DNA from: Megaleporinus macrocephalus
Taxonomy: Eukaryota; Chordata; Actinopteri; Characiformes; Anostomidae
DNA: 64,000 nucleotides
Assembly: GCA_021613375.1 (NCBI GenBank)
Contig: CM038716.1
Span: forward strand, 5,602,684 to 5,666,683
Direction of reading: 5' to 3'
Positions 1 to 14,756 of the stretch are shown here, piece after piece (within the stretch, counting starts at the first letter, position 1; each line of letters starts with the position of its first letter). Below the pieces are notes generated by a model, which was not told the DNA's origin, ran no database searches, and saw only the letters and a list, made by a program, of their open reading frames with translations. A program made the translations under genes and the position numbers.

Positions 1-1353
1 GTGTATGCTATAGAATTCAAGGTGCAAAATGTTGATAAGCCAATGCTATAGTATTCCAGGTGGTTGCTAATGTGTTGCCAGGTATTTACTATGGTATGCT
101 ATACGGTGACTACAATTACATTATCTAAGGTTAAGGAGGTTGCTAAGGGGAAGCTAAGTGGGCCAATAACAAAAGTGTCACCTGGTATAAAACCTCTTTA
201 CATTAACTTACATTAAAGGTTTTTGCCTTTTGGCTGTAAATCCCTTTTGCCTGTTTTCCACCCCAACCAGTAAACCCTGTTAATCACATTTAACCAAAAC
301 CAGAGAAAAGAAATTGTGCGGAAACATCACTGTTCATCAAAGAGAGAGTGATGGTGATGTCATCTGCCTGCTGTGTCCTCCTGTAGCAGTGCATGCTGGG
401 AGTCCGCAGGTGATAATAGACTAACAGATGGCACAGTTACACACACACACACACTGGTTCTGTCCTCTGACACACACAGAACATTAACAGGAATGATAAT
501 GTAATGCTAATGATAATGCTGCATTATCAGCTACAGGTAATACCCGATACATAACCACTACAGTTAAAACTGCCACTTCTGATATTAGTGATCAGTATAT
601 CACACACAGCTGGGTTCATGTGTTTTACAGCAGGATCTGTTTAGTTCCACCAAAGTCGTTCACGGTGGTTTGATGTGAAACGTTCCGTTCTAAAGTCCAA
701 ATCGTTCACTGGGGCGGTGACTGGAACCAGACATCCACCTTTAAAAGCTACAACACAGAAAGTTATTACATCAAATGATTAAGAATACACCGTCTAGCAA
801 CTGAGATGTTGTTTCATGATAGTTTTGAGAAGATTTTGGTCTTTGCATCTCAGAGAGCCTTCATGTCTTTGTTATCTTCTGGCTTTCCCTCTGTAGACCA
901 GCCGGAGTCACTGCTGCGGCTTATTAACACCATATACTGATCTCAGTCGCTCCTTACAGAACTAACTACTCGTGTGTTTCTTTCATTGAGCTCAACAACT
1001 GCCCATCCCATGTGGTGTGATGCTACACTCCTGCCCATCCTATGATCTGATGCTGTTGCTTTGTCTGCCTTGACCAGGGGCCCCTTGTTTGCCTGCATTC
1101 TGGACCTGGGTTACCATCATAGAGCTTCTTGCTTTCCAGCACCGTGTGGAAAACTCGTCATTCTTTGACTCTTCTATTTGACAAAACACTGAGCTGCTTC
1201 TTGCTGCTACTCCAACAGGACTACATGGATGGGTTCTCCTTTTTGGGTCTGGTTCCTCTCAAGGTTCTTCTTCTTAATTTAAGAGGGGTTTCCTGGCGGT
1301 GCTCACTGGGGGATTGAACCTGGATTTTTCTGATGTAAGAGGCACTACATGAA
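1..1353. other. intron 11 sequence, no gene seen
   Basis: The first 170 bases are a degenerate repeat of text like GGTTGCTA and GGTATTTACTATGG. There is a short CA run near 440-455. The rest is AT-rich intron-like DNA. I looked for the next receptor exon (M3 region, SYTANLAAFL) on the minus strand and did not see it. Confidence 0.6.
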
Positions 1354-1906
1354 TGTGTCAGGGTTCCTCAAGAGAATTTGCTCCAGGTCACTACACATTC
1401 AGGCCACCAGAGGTCAGCGTCGCCAGAATTCAAGTTGACGCTCCAATTCCCGTCCCTTACTCCTGAACCCTATCTCCCGGCCATTACCCTTCCTTTAAAA
1501 AGCCCTTTCTTCCCCTTCAGCCTCGTTGGGCATTAACCTACCTCATGGTTCCTGCTTGCACCCTGCTCTGGTAATCTGTGGACCTTGATGAGCTTTTTTG
1601 ACGGCTGCATGTCTTCTCATGTTTTTTCTTCTCGAGGTTTTCAGTATCTCCAGCTCTATGAATCTCAGGATCTTCATGCTTCATAGTTTTTGACCCTCTG
1701 GACCTTCGTGCTTCAGGTTTTTGAACTCCTCGTGGAATGTTTGTATTCCTCATGGTCTTCTTTGTTACAGTTTTTTGAGTTTTTGGCTTCCTGGATAACC
1801 TTCTGGGCCTTTGTGGTTCTTAATACTTTTTAAAGTAGTTTCTGTTTTGAAAATAAAACCTGCCTAATCGACCCTCTTCCTGTGCCTGAGCTTCCTACGT
1901 CACAAA
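1354..1906 (+). mobile_element. possible solo LTR
   Basis: The segment opens TGTGTCAGGG and ends ACGTCACAAA, with ATGAA directly before it (1349-1353) and directly after it (1907-1911), as a 5-bp target duplication would look. Inside are a TATA-like TTTAAAAAG near 1494 and an AATAAA signal near 1852, in the order expected of an LTR. No internal retroelement genes are adjacent, so it would be a solo LTR. The ends are not the textbook TG...CA exactly, which keeps confidence low. Confidence 0.35.
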
Positions 1907-2767
1907 ATGAATAAACCTTAACCATAACCTCTCCATGCATTCTTAGTGGAGGTATATATACAGGATGTCATGAGGCAGTCCCTCAAACAAATGAACGATA
2001 CATATAAAACCCAGAGGACACGTGTAGGTTGACTGATGGTTTTGATAGTAAATATAATGACTAGATTTGTGTTGTAGACACGGTAACCCCGGGTTCCCAT
2101 CACCACCACTGTAAAGAGTATCTTCAACCATTTTACACCAAACCCACACCTCTGAATGACTCTGCTTAACATCTCAACCATGATGAAAAATGAAGTAGAT
2201 GATGTTTCTGTTTATTTCTATTCATTCTGATGACGTATATTAATAAACATACCAATGTTCAGTCTTTTACTCTAGACTGAGCAGCACAATCCAGCGTAGT
2301 GCTGACAACAGTCAACGTTTAGTTCAGTTACTTGGAACTAAATCCAAACAGTCCTTGAGCGGCATTTATGAGACTGTTTTTAGGGCAAAGAGCTGTTTAC
2401 ACACTCACGCTGTGCTGAGTGAGGTTTCCTCCAGCAGAACATGAAGCTTTGATGAAGTGAGGTGTTAAAACATTCTACCGTCAGAGCACAACAAGCAACT
2501 CTGCATAGTAGAGCACTGCACCCCCACCGCTGTATCAGCTGAAGCCTCATGCAGGTGTTTTGCCGTCATGTGGGGGCTTTGCTTTGTCTTTCTGAACCAG
2601 ACTTTGCCTTTTCCTGACCTCCACAGTTCCCTTAACTGCTGAATTGTATACATGATATACTTTTATAGCTTTGTTCTGCTTTGTAGCTTAGATTTCTGTG
2701 AAATCAGCTGACCAACCAATTTAAAAGAGTTTGTAAAGGTTTATGAGTTATATATATGTATATATAT
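1907..2767. other. intron 11 sequence, nothing recognised
   Basis: AT-rich sequence with scattered short open frames and no similarity I recognise. It ends in a small TATATG repeat next to the transposon that follows. Confidence 0.5.
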
Positions 2768-2768
2768 G

Positions 2769-3618
2769 CAGTGGCAAGTAAGATATGTGAACCCTTTGAA
2801 ATGATATATTATATTTCATGTCTGTATTGGACACATCCTTATGAATCCTTATGCTAAGGACTTCAACAAAAGCTAATTAGAGTCATGAGTTAGTAAACTT
2901 GAAGTCCAATCAATAAAAGGAGATTGGAGCGAGGTGTAGAGCTACACTCAAACTTTTTGAGTTTGCTATTCACATCAAATGTCTGCTGATGAGAACCATG
3001 CCTCGCAATAAACATCTCTAAAGACCTACGATCAAGAATTGTTCATTTGCATACAACTGGAAAGTGTTACAAAGTAATCTTCAAGACTGTAGGTATTAAC
3101 CAGTCCACAGTTAGACTAACTGTCTATAAACAGAAATGATTTTGTACTGTGGCTACTCTCCCTAGAAGTGGAAGCCTAAAAAGAACCCTAGAGTAACAGC
3201 TAAAGGCTTTAGGGAATCATTGGAACTGGTAAACATCTCTGTTAATGAGTCTATACGCAAATCATTGAACAGGCATGGTGTCCATGGAGAAAGCTGCTGC
3301 TTTCCTAAAAAAATCATAACTGCATGTCTAAAGTTGGCCACAGAGTACCTTGACGCTCCACAACGCTACTGGGAACACTTGTTGGAGGTTATTTCTGCCA
3401 TTGGAGGTTTGACCAGTTATTAAATCCAAGGTTCACTTACGTTTTCCACCAGCTCTGTAAATGTTTAATGGATGTGTCCAATAAAGACATGAAATATTAT
3501 AATTGTTTGTGTGGTATTAGGTTAAGCACATTGTGTTTGTCTATACTTGGGACGTTTTATGACCAATTCAATCCAATCCCATCATTTTAAAGGGTTCACA
3601 TGCTTTTCCTTGCCACTA
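2769..3618 (+). mobile_element. internally deleted Tc1-like transposon
   Basis: Inverted ends are visible: CAGTGGCAAG...ATGTGAACCCTTTGAAATGAT-like text at 2769-2807 and its reverse complement at about 3580-3618. Near 3000-3150 the plus strand can be read as a Tc1-type paired helix-turn-helix (text like DLRSRIVHLH, GKCYKVI, and INQSTVR), and near 3220-3400 as the middle of a transposase. Stops and frameshifts interrupt it, and the catalytic D-D-E region is mostly missing. At about 850 bp it is shorter than a full Tc1-like element (usually 1.3-1.6 kb), so it is a dead, deleted copy. Confidence 0.8.
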
Positions 3619-3619
3619 C

Positions 3620-4811
<1,192 letters not shown>

Positions 4812-4834
4812 TTTTGCATAGAAGTTATGCAAAA

Positions 4835-5060
4835 GACTGTAATATGAGGATAAAAAGCATATCATGGTACCATAATTGGTTACAAATGCTAAAAATAAAA
4901 GAAAAATAATATAAGAAAAAAACTATTTTCATCTTATTAACTCTGACCATCTAACCATCAGACAATCTAAGTATCTAGTCATCTAACCATTTAACTACCT
5001 GACCATCTGATCATCTAACAATCTACCTAACTGTCTAACATCTAACTATCTAACCATCTA
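4835..5060. repeat. duplicated segment ending in TCTA-type repeat, copy 1
   Basis: Sequence beginning AGAAGTTATGCAAAAGACTG and running into degenerate CATCTAAC repeats is found again at about 5980-6210 with few changes. The two copies bracket the second copy of the 4709 segment and about 800 bases of other sequence. Confidence 0.8.
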
Positions 5061-5078
5061 GCCATGTATCTAACTAAG

Positions 5079-5181
5079 GTCAAGGTTGCCGGGTCAAAAT
5101 TATTAACTTATTAATATCCATTTATCGTTTACACCTTATAATCTATTCGCCATGCTTGATTTGGTGTTCCCAAAAATGGTC
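5079..5181. repeat. duplicated intron segment, copy 2
   Basis: Second copy of 4709-4811. The duplicate ends inside the word CCAAAAATGGT and then runs into different sequence. Confidence 0.85.
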
Positions 5182-5970
5182 CAATCCAATTTACCAAAGG
5201 TCTGATTAGAGCCTCTGCTCGAATACCTGATTTTCTCTTATTTAAAACAAGTGCGGTACAGCTTTAACCCAGTGGTCAAAGGTTGCTGGGTCAATTGTGG
5301 GAATATTAAATGCTTGGTTGCATCAGGGAAGTTACCAGAAGTGGCCATGGAGCTATAAATGTGCCTAAAGCCCCAACAGTACCTCTGCAAGTAGCTGGAG
5401 GCGGCCAGAAGATTGTTGGTTTAAGTACCAGGGCTGCGAAATGACACTCCCTTGTAAAGTTAATAAACCTGTAAAAAGCATCCACAGCTTTATTGTTGAC
5501 ATTCTGTCAGCATAATCTGCTTGAGTGAATACAGATATGAGGAAAATGTTAGTTTGATTGGAGGTGTTGATCCTGATTATGCATTACTGCCCACGATAAC
5601 ATACCCAGACATCTATAATTACCCTAAATACTGCATCAGTTTACACATCCCAGCAGTTAGCAGCATACAAATCACTAGAATCATACATTCCTTTTGTGGA
5701 AGAGTCAGCGATATTCTGCCTTTACAATAAACTACAGCATCATGATCGCAGTACTGAGTAACAGCTGCGTATCTGTGCTCGATGGTTTTCACTGTACTAA
5801 GGTTCTGCTGTTTTGTTGTCTAGCAAAATTGTGAAGCATTCTGAACACTGGAAAATAAACAGACTTCCTCTGAAGTGATTCTTTTCAGGCTTTTTCTGGT
5901 GTTTCAGATTGTACAAGAGTCCATAAATGAAGTTTATTCAAAGAATTAGTCAGGCTAAAGAGATTTAGTG
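5182..5970. other. intron 10 sequence, nothing recognised
   Basis: Unremarkable AT-rich intron sequence with no supported gene. Confidence 0.5.
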
Positions 5971-5979
5971 CATCAAAAG

Positions 5980-6900
<921 letters not shown>

Positions 6901-7916
6901 AGTTCTTTATCAAATTTAACAGAACCTCAGCCACATATATATGTGTGTCAAGCTGTCAATAAAAAGTACATAAAGGTTCTTGATTACACATTATTGTTTA
7001 TATATATATTATTATCGATACAGAGTAAAATCCAAATAAGTCTTGAATAGGACTCCCAAATTCCTAAAAACAGCGTATGTTGGTAACATTATATGGAGCA
7101 GCTGAAAGTTTTCCATGTTTATTCTGGTGAAGGTTTCTCCTTGGCTGTCTCAGCTCTTTATCCCTTTCACCCTCACAACGTGGGACAGCTGGGACACTGT
7201 AAAAGCCCACTGTGTTTTGTTTCCTGTTGCTCCAGTTACTACGACTATTAAGCACACCATGCTTTATTAACTAATGCTGTACAAACAGTGGCTCTACAAG
7301 TGCTGCTGTTGCTGCTATGTGACGTCAGCTGAGTGCTATTTATATCATACGTTCTTTTTTTCCTGATTTCTACCCAGTTTAGTCCTGGCCAGTTCCTCCC
7401 CATTAGCTAGATCTCTTTCTCCTTCCCATGATGCTGCCAAACTGCCACTTACTTTAATGAACAACACTGCTGGAGGAGAACACTAACTCTTAATTCCATT
7501 CCATCAGCTAACAGATGCCCGTGGGAGTACCATCCTACCCACCCGAAGGGACTGTCTTGGATCCCCAGTCATTGGGGGCCAGCTTGCAAAAGGAAGTAGG
7601 AAAAATATGGAATACCAAAGTTGTTCAGGAATGATGCCTTTAGAACATTAGTCTCCAACCTTCCTCCTGGAAAGCTGCAGTCCTGCAGAGTTTGCTTCCA
7701 AACCTTATCCAATAAGCTGCCCTGCCCCTTACAGAACTCTGTGGTCTTGTTCAGACTGCCACCCCAAATTAGATTTTTGGCATACTGTCGCTGTCCAAGG
7801 AAAAACAAGTATCTTCAAAAGGACCGCTTTACAGTAGAGACCAATAACAGTTAGCAGTTAACCGATTGAATTAATTCCGATTATAGATAAAGACTGAGGT
7901 GTTTATATGCTGGCGG
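6901..7916. other. intron 10 sequence with fragments of dispersed fish repeats
   Basis: Contains a fragment at 7640-7735 of a repeat whose text (CCTCCTGGAAAGCTGCAGTC) resembles a very common fish MITE, and at 7785-7835 a fragment of the small GTCGCTGTCCAA-ended MITE found elsewhere in the window. No gene is supported. Confidence 0.55.
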
Positions 7917-9520
7917 CACGGTGATGTAGTGGTTAGTATGGTGGTGTAGTGGTTAGTATGGTGGTGTAGTGGTTAGTATGGTGGTGTAGTGGTTAGTATG
8001 GTGGTGTAGTGGTTAGTACGGTGGTGTAGTGGTTAGTATGGTGGTGTAGTGGTTAGTATGGTGGTGTAGTGGTTAGTATGGTGGTGTAGTGGTTAGTACG
8101 GTGGTGTAGTGGTTAGTACGGTGATGTAGTGGTTAGTATGGTGATGTAGTGGTTAGTATGGTGGTGTAGTGGTTAGTATGGTGGTGTAGTGGTTAGTATG
8201 GTGGTGTAGTGGTCAGTACGGTGGTGTAGTGGTCAGTATGGTGGTGTAGTGGTTAGTATGGTGGTGTTGTGGTAAGTATGGTGGTGTAGTGGTAAGTATG
8301 GTGGTGTTGTGGTTAGTATGGTGGTGTAGTGGTTAGTATGGTGGTGTAGTGGTTAATATGGTGGTGTAGTGGTTAGTACGGTGGTGTAGTGGTTAGTACG
8401 GTGGTGTAGTGGTTAGTACGGTGATGTAGTGGTTAGTATGGTGGTGTAGTGGTTAGTATGGTGATGTAGTGGTTAGTATGGTGGTGTAATGGTTAGTACG
8501 GTGGTGTAGAGGTTAGTAAGGTGGTGTAGTGGTTAGTACGGTGGTGTAGTGGTTAGTATGGTGGTGTAGTGGTTAGTATGGTGGTGTAGAGGTTAGTACG
8601 GTGGTGTAGTGGTTAGTACGGTGGTGTAATGGTTAGTACCGTGGTGTAGTGGTTAGTATGGTGGTGTAGTGGTTAGTACGGTGGTGTAGTGGTTAGTACG
8701 GTGGTGGAGTGGTTAGTATGGTGGTGTAGTGGTTAGTATGGTGGTGTAGTGGTTAGTATGGTGGTGTAATGGTTAGTACGGTGGTGTAGAGGTTAGTAAG
8801 GTGGTGTAGTGGTTAGTATGGTGGTGTAGTGGTTAGTATGGTGGTGTAGAGGTTAGTATGGTGGTGTAGTGGTTAGTATGGTGGTGTAGTGGTTAGTATG
8901 GAGGTGTAGTGGTTAGTATGGTGGTGTAATGGTTAGTATGGTGGTGTAGTGGTTAGTACGGTGGTGTAGTGGTTAGTACGGTGGTGTAGTGGTTAGTACG
9001 GTGGTGTAGTGGTTAGTATGGTGGTGTAATGGTTAGTACGGTGGTGTAGAGGTTAGTAAGGTGGTGTAGTGGTTAGTATGGTGGTGTAGTGGTTAGTATG
9101 GTGGTGTAGAGGTTAGTACGGTGGTGTAGTGGTTAGTATGGTGGTGTAGTGGTTAGTATGGAGGTGTAGTGGTTAGTATGGTGGTGTAATGGTTAGTACG
9201 GTGGTGTAGTGGTTAGTATGGTGGTGTAGTGGTTAGTATGGTGGTGTAGTGGTTAGTATGGTGGTGTAATGGTTAGTACGGTGGTGTAGTGGTTAGTACG
9301 GTGGTGTAGTGGTTAGTATGGTGGTGTAGAGGTTAGTACGGTGGTGTAGTGGTTAGTATGGTGGTGTAGTGGTTAGTATGGTGGTGTAGTGGTTAGTAAG
9401 GTGGTGTAGTGGTTAGTAAGGTGGTGTAGTGGTTAGTATGGTGGTGTAGTGGTTAGTATGGTGGTGTAGAGGTTAGTACGGTGGTGTAGTGGTTAGTATG
9501 GTGGTGTAGTGGTTAGTATG
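7917..9520. repeat. 20-bp minisatellite, exactly 80 units
   Basis: The unit is GTGGTGTAGTGGTTAGTATG. From 7921 to 9520 the phase never shifts, so there are 80 units with substitutions but no insertion or deletion. Common variants end in TACG, or have GTAAT or GTAGA in the middle. A variant pair (GTAAT...TACG then GTAGA...TAAG) recurs at 8481, 8761 and 9021, showing block duplications of 14 and 13 units. The array opens with GGCGGCACGGTGATGTAGTG, which is the head of the SINE-like repeat found at 63346-63632. Confidence 0.97.
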
Positions 9521-10605
9521 GGATAAGCCACCTCCTTCAATCAGATAGAAATTGTAATCGAAATGATCTCAATCGGACTAGTCTATTGGGAGTGAGGTGT
9601 ATACATGGACGTATTCTATTCCGATTGAGCTATTAGTTGGATTATTAACAGATTATCAGGCTGCATGTGAACGTAGCCAATGTAAGTGAGTGGAATAATC
9701 ATTTTTATCCAGATTGGTTTTTGATAGTCTGGACTGGTTGACAGAAATGCGATTCCTATTTTGTCACAGTCTGGATGCTCTGGCTGCTCAAATCCCATTT
9801 GACAGTGTCAAAAATGAAGTTCTAATACAATCATCAGCAAGACAGACAATAGTGATGTCAAATCCAGAATGATGGAAGTGCCGGGTTGGTGATAGGTTGG
9901 TGACGTCTATACAATCCAAATCCAATCCCACTTGCAAATAGAAAATCTGATCTTGTGTTAAAAAATAATTTCCCTGCAGATTGAACAGCCAATTAAGGTC
10001 TTGCGAAGAGGCTGATCAGCTGGTGTGACAAGTTGTGGTTGAAGCCCAGAAAGTAGCTTTCCTGGAGGAGGGTTGGAGAACACTGTCCAAGGTGCTTCTT
10101 GGATTACCAAGGAGTAAATCTGAGAACTGAGGTAACCTCTTTGGGTAGAAAACCATTCCACAGTTTACATTCATTACAATCAGAATTCATTTTCGTGTGC
10201 ATTCTCGTTCTCTAAGAGGAAGCTGATATGATGGCAAGAGCTAGGTTAGTCTTGTGGGGCCAGACAAGACCTTCTAACGAGAACATCTGGACACCGTAAG
10301 ACATAACTGTGGGGAAGAACATAGACTTATTAGGTTGAGAAAAAATTGAAAGGTGTTATTTCTAAACAGGTCCAACATCTGATGAAGACACTTGTGCTGT
10401 GCTCATCCAGCCTGCCACTGGAGGTAGTGTAAGTTAGCCCAGTCCCCTTAAAACTCCAGTTAGGCCTATAGATGTGAGTCCTGTGTGAGCAGACCCCCCA
10501 CGTCCCCCTGACAACTTTCGAGCGTTCGCTTGCTGTTAGTACTCGGCGTAAGTCGAAGTCAACCCGGCCGTCTGTTCCTGAGCAAATTCCTTCTCCTTCC
10601 CTCAC
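9521..10605. other. intron 10 sequence with dispersed repeat fragments
   Basis: The region just after the array resembles the text before it (ATCGGA and ATTCCGATT words), suggesting that the SINE-like head sat inside another dispersed repeat. At about 9985-10105 is a copy of a common fish MITE (CAATTAAGGTCTTGCGAAGA...CTGGAGGAGGGTTGGAGAAC). No gene is supported. Confidence 0.5.
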
Positions 10606-11040
10606 GTTTTGTTAATTAGCTTAATTAGAAAGCAGCCTAATTGGCTATCTGGGGGGGAAGTCAGGTGGATTGAATTGGGCTACAGATGCGGAGAGAGTAG
10701 CGCTTGGCAGTCTGCCTCGCTTCATCTGCCCACTGAAGCAGCAGTGGTGTTACCTACATGTTTCAGAACAGAGCGCGGAACACCTGGACCATGCAGGCTG
10801 CTGCCGGAACACCTCGCTCTACCTGTGCTGTTGTGGGAATGCATCATAAAAGCGATACCTCATCAGAAAATTCATATTCCCCCTGATTCCCCTTTACGTC
10901 AAATGTAATCAACCCCTCAAGATGTGTTTGGTGTCTGAAGTTCGCTTCTACAGTTTCAGCTCTGGAGCTTCAAGGCTAATGTAATTACCAAGAAGATTTG
11001 AACTCACTATTGTTGATGCATTTTTCTATCTTTTAACCAA
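10606..11040. other. intron 10 sequence, nothing recognised
   Basis: More GC-rich than its surroundings but without supported coding signal. A 99-residue open frame here has no recognisable domain. Confidence 0.45.
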
Positions 11041-11044
11041 CGAC

Positions 11045-11235
11045 ATCTTACGGTTACATTGTTTAAAGGTTTCATAATGAATGGACAAATAGAAATGCTC
11101 CAAAATAACTTCTGGCCAGTTAGTGAAATTCTGGTTGCATTGACTTACATTAAAGGTAAAGTAAGTTTTTGCTCTCTCCTGCAAAGTTACCATTTTGGAG
11201 ATACTTGTTTTTCTTTGTATACGCTATGCTTATTG
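11045..11235 (+). mobile_element. small MITE (GTCGCTGTCCAA family), partial
   Basis: Shares ATGAATGGACAAATAGAAAT and TTCTGGTTGCATTGACTTAC with copies at 32691-32930 and 55695-55940. The left end is degraded. The right end reads TTTTGGAGATACTTGTTTTT. Confidence 0.65.
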
Positions 11236-11394
11236 TGTTGAAATAATAGAAATTTAAATACATATGTTTAAAGACACGTGTGTGTATAGGAAAACGTGTA
11301 TAGGAAAACGTGTATAGGAAAATGAAAAATGTTTGAATGATACTAAAACTGAAAGTCCCATTAAATATCCAGCACAGCTTCAATGAACAAAAAA

Positions 11395-11417
11395 AATAAA
11401 AAAACAAAAAAATAAAA

Positions 11418-11471
<54 letters not shown>

Positions 11472-11473
11472 AA

Positions 11474-11540
<67 letters not shown>
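11395..11540. repeat. (TA)n microsatellite after an A-rich stretch
   Basis: Two long TA runs (about 11421-11465 and 11480-11540) separated by ATATAAAATATATAATA, following A-rich sequence. Confidence 0.97.
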
Positions 11541-11544
<4 letters not shown>

Positions 11545-11584
11545 AAACACATCTACAGGTCAGATCAGAGAACTATGTGGGCCT

Positions 11585-12795
11585 AGCATTGTAACACTCT
11601 GACACTGTAACACTCTAACACCATAACACTCTAACACTTTAATACTGTAACACTTTAATACTGTAACACTCTAACACCATAACACTAACACTTTAATACT
11701 GTAACACTTTAATACTGTAACACTCTTACACCATAACACTCTAACACTTTAATACTGTAACACTCTTACACCATAACACTCTAGCACTTTAATACTGTAA
11801 CACTTTAATACTGTAACACTCTTACACTGTAAAACTCTAACAATGTAACACTCTAACACTCTAACAATGTAACACTAACACTGTAAATCTCTAACAATGT
11901 AACACTCTAACACTGTACCACTCTAACACTTTAATACTGTAACACTTTAATACTGTAACACTGTAACACTCTAACAATGTAACACTCTAACAATGTAACA
12001 CTCTAACACTTTAATACTGTAATACTTTAATACCGTAACACTTTAATACTGTAACACTTTAATACTGTAACACTAACACTGTAAAACTCTAACAATGTAA
12101 CACTCTAACACGGTAACACTCTAACACTGTAACACTAACACTGTAAAACTAACAATGTAACTATCTAACAATGTAACACTAACACTAAAATACTAACACT
12201 CTAACACTAACAATGTAACACTCTAACACTGTAAAACTAACAATGTAACACTCTAACACTGTAAAACTCTAACAATGTAACACTAACACTGTAAAACTCT
12301 AACAATCTAACACTGTAACACTAACACTAACACTGACACTGTAAAACTCTAACAATGTAACACTCTAACACTCTAACACTAACAATGTAACACTAACACT
12401 GTAAAACTAACAATGTAACACTCTAACACTAACAATGTAACACTAACACTGTAAAACTCTAACAATGTAACACTAACACTGTAACACTCTAACACTAACA
12501 ATGTAACACTAACAAGGTAAAACTCTAACAATGTAACACTCTAACACTGTAACACTAACACTAGCAATGTAACACTAACACTGTAAAACTCTAACAATGT
12601 AGCACTCTAACACTGTAACACTCTAACACGGTAACACTCTAACACTGTAACACTAGCACTGTAAAACTCTAACAATGTAACTATCTAACAATGTTACACT
12701 AACACTAAAATTCTAACACTAATAATGTAACACTCTAACACTGTAAAACTCTAACGCTGCAAAATTCTGACATTGTAACACTCTAACACTAAAAC
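11585..12795. repeat. degenerate TAACACTCTAACACTG array
   Basis: About 1.2 kb of interleaved short words GTAACACT, CTAACACT, TTTAATACT and CTAACAATG with no fixed phase. Larger blocks are duplicated (for example the TTTAATACTGTAACACT pairs). There are no open frames of interest. Confidence 0.95.
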
Positions 12796-12799
12796 TCTC

Positions 12800-14005
12800 T
12801 TTCATTTGGTAGTTAGCTTTTATTTGACTAGTGTTTGCTTGGTGGTTAGCTTTCACTTGGTAGTTAGTTTTCACTTGGTAGTTAGTTTTCACTTAGTAGT
12901 TAGTTTTCACTTGGTAGTTTTCACTTGGTAGTTAGTTTTCACTTAGTAGTTAGTTTTCACTTGGTGGTTAGCTTTCACTTAGTAGTTAGTTTTCACTTGG
13001 TAGTTGGTTTTCACTTGGTAGTTATTTTTCACTTGGTGGTTAGTTTTCACTTGGTAGTTAGCTTTTGTTTGAGTAGTGTTTGCTTGGTGGTTAGCTTTCA
13101 CTTGGTAGTTAGTTTTCACTTGGTGGTTAGTTTTCACTTGGTAGTTAGTTTTCACTTAGTAGTTAGTTTTCACTTGGTAGTTAGCTTTCACTTGGTAGTT
13201 ATTTTTCACTTGGTGGTTAGTTTTCACTTGGTAGTTAGTTTTCACTTAGTAGTTATTTTTCACTTGGTAGTTAGCTTTCACTTGGTAGTTAGTTTTCACT
13301 TGGTAGTTAGTTTTCACGTAGTAGTTAGTTTTCACTTGGTAGTTAGCTTTCACTTAGTAGTTATTTTTCACTTGGTGGTTAGTTTTCACTTGGTAGTTAG
13401 TTTTCACTTAATAGTTAGTTTTCACTTGGTAGTTAGCTTTCACTTGGTAGTTATTTTTCACTTGGTAGTTATTTTTCACTTGGTGGTTAGTTTTCACTTA
13501 GTAGTTAGTTTTCACTTGGTAGTTATTTTTCACTTGGTGGTTAGTTTTCACTTAGTAGTTAGTTTTCACTTGGTAGTTGGTTTTCACTTGGTGGTTAGTT
13601 TTCACTTAGTAGTTAGTTTTCACTTGGTAGTTATTTTTCACTTGGTGGTTAGTTTTCACTTAGTAGTTAGTTTTCACTTGGTAGTTATTTTTCACTTGGT
13701 GGTTAGTTTTCACTTGGTAGTTAGTTTTCACTTGGTAGTTAGTTTTCACTTGGTAGTTAGCTTTCACTTGGTAGTTGGTTTTCACTTGGTAGTTATTTTT
13801 CACTTGGTAGTTATTTTTCACTTGGTAGTCAGCTTTTATTTGAGTAGTGTTTGCTTGGTGGTTAGCTTTCACTTGGTTAGTTTTCACTTGGTTAGTTTTC
13901 ACTTGGTTAGTTTTCACTTGGTGGTTGTCATTCACTTAGTTAGCTTTGGCTTGGTAGTTAGCTTTCACTTATTTAACTTTTATTTGGTGGTTAGCCTACA
14001 CCTGG
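12800..14005. repeat. 18-bp minisatellite (TTTTCACTTGGTAGTTAG)
   Basis: About 65 units of TTTTCACTTGGTAGTTAG, with GGTGG, TAGTAG and GTTATT variants. Since 18 is divisible by three, one frame stays open for 378 codons and reads as VVSFHL repeats. This is a repeat artefact. A second variant word (CTTTTATTTGAGTAGTGTTT) appears at about 12815, 13065 and 13830, marking block duplications. The end decays into shorter 13-bp forms. Confidence 0.96.
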
Positions 14006-14755
14006 TTTGCTTTTTGGTTAGTTTCTGTTCTGAAGGTTTCTATGACTCATGCACAAAATGACTGAGAACAGTTTGGTTGTAAACTCAACAGCCTTGTGAT
14101 TGATAAGATGCACACCAAACACGTCAAACACCAAACACATCTTTGCTGATCAGTTTATGTAAAGCTGTTTGGTTTGAGGTTGTTTGTTAGTCTTGAAGTG
14201 CTTTTAATTGGTCAACTGCAGAACGAGCACACGTGGTCAATGTCTGCCAATACCGTCATCTTACAGAGGATTTAGTGACTTTTATCCAGCAGTTAAAATG
14301 TCAAACCCCAGAAAAGGACATCATGATATCATGAGCAGGTATTGATCGGGGTCAGCTTGAAGCTCTTGCCCCTAAGAAAGAGTGTGTGATGTAACTGTGA
14401 AGCTTCAGCACGTCGGCAAATGGTTTAACACTTTTATTATACACTTCCTTTTAAAAGGTTTTAAATCACCTATCAGATTAATATGTGCTGTTATTTTATT
14501 CATTACTGTTTAATACAGTGTTCATTGGAATTCTGTAATCTAGACACGAGAACACCGTTTTAGAACCTCATTCTAAATGTTCAACATCTTTCTCAGTTAT
14601 TTTAGAATTTTCTACAGCTCCATTCATCATTTTCTAACAATAGTTACAACTTACGTGGTTATAGAGGTGAATAATCTTAAAGAAGCCATAAAATAGAAAG
14701 TTAAATAAGCAGCTACCACTGTTTGCAAAATTATGATTAAATATACATTTATATT
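14006..14755. other. intron 10 sequence, nothing recognised
   Basis: AT-rich intron-like sequence between two minisatellites, with no supported feature. Confidence 0.5.
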
Positions 14756-14756
14756 A

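Noticed and set aside
7917..9520. Tandem tRNA genes, because the unit resembles an A box
   Set aside because: Units are only 20 bp and have no B box, acceptor stem or anticodon arm; only the SINE-like head is echoed.
12925..14061. 378-codon frame with VVSFHL repeats
   Set aside because: It follows from an 18-bp tandem repeat (unit divisible by three). No start context, signal or splice logic, and it is antisense within a gria4 intron.
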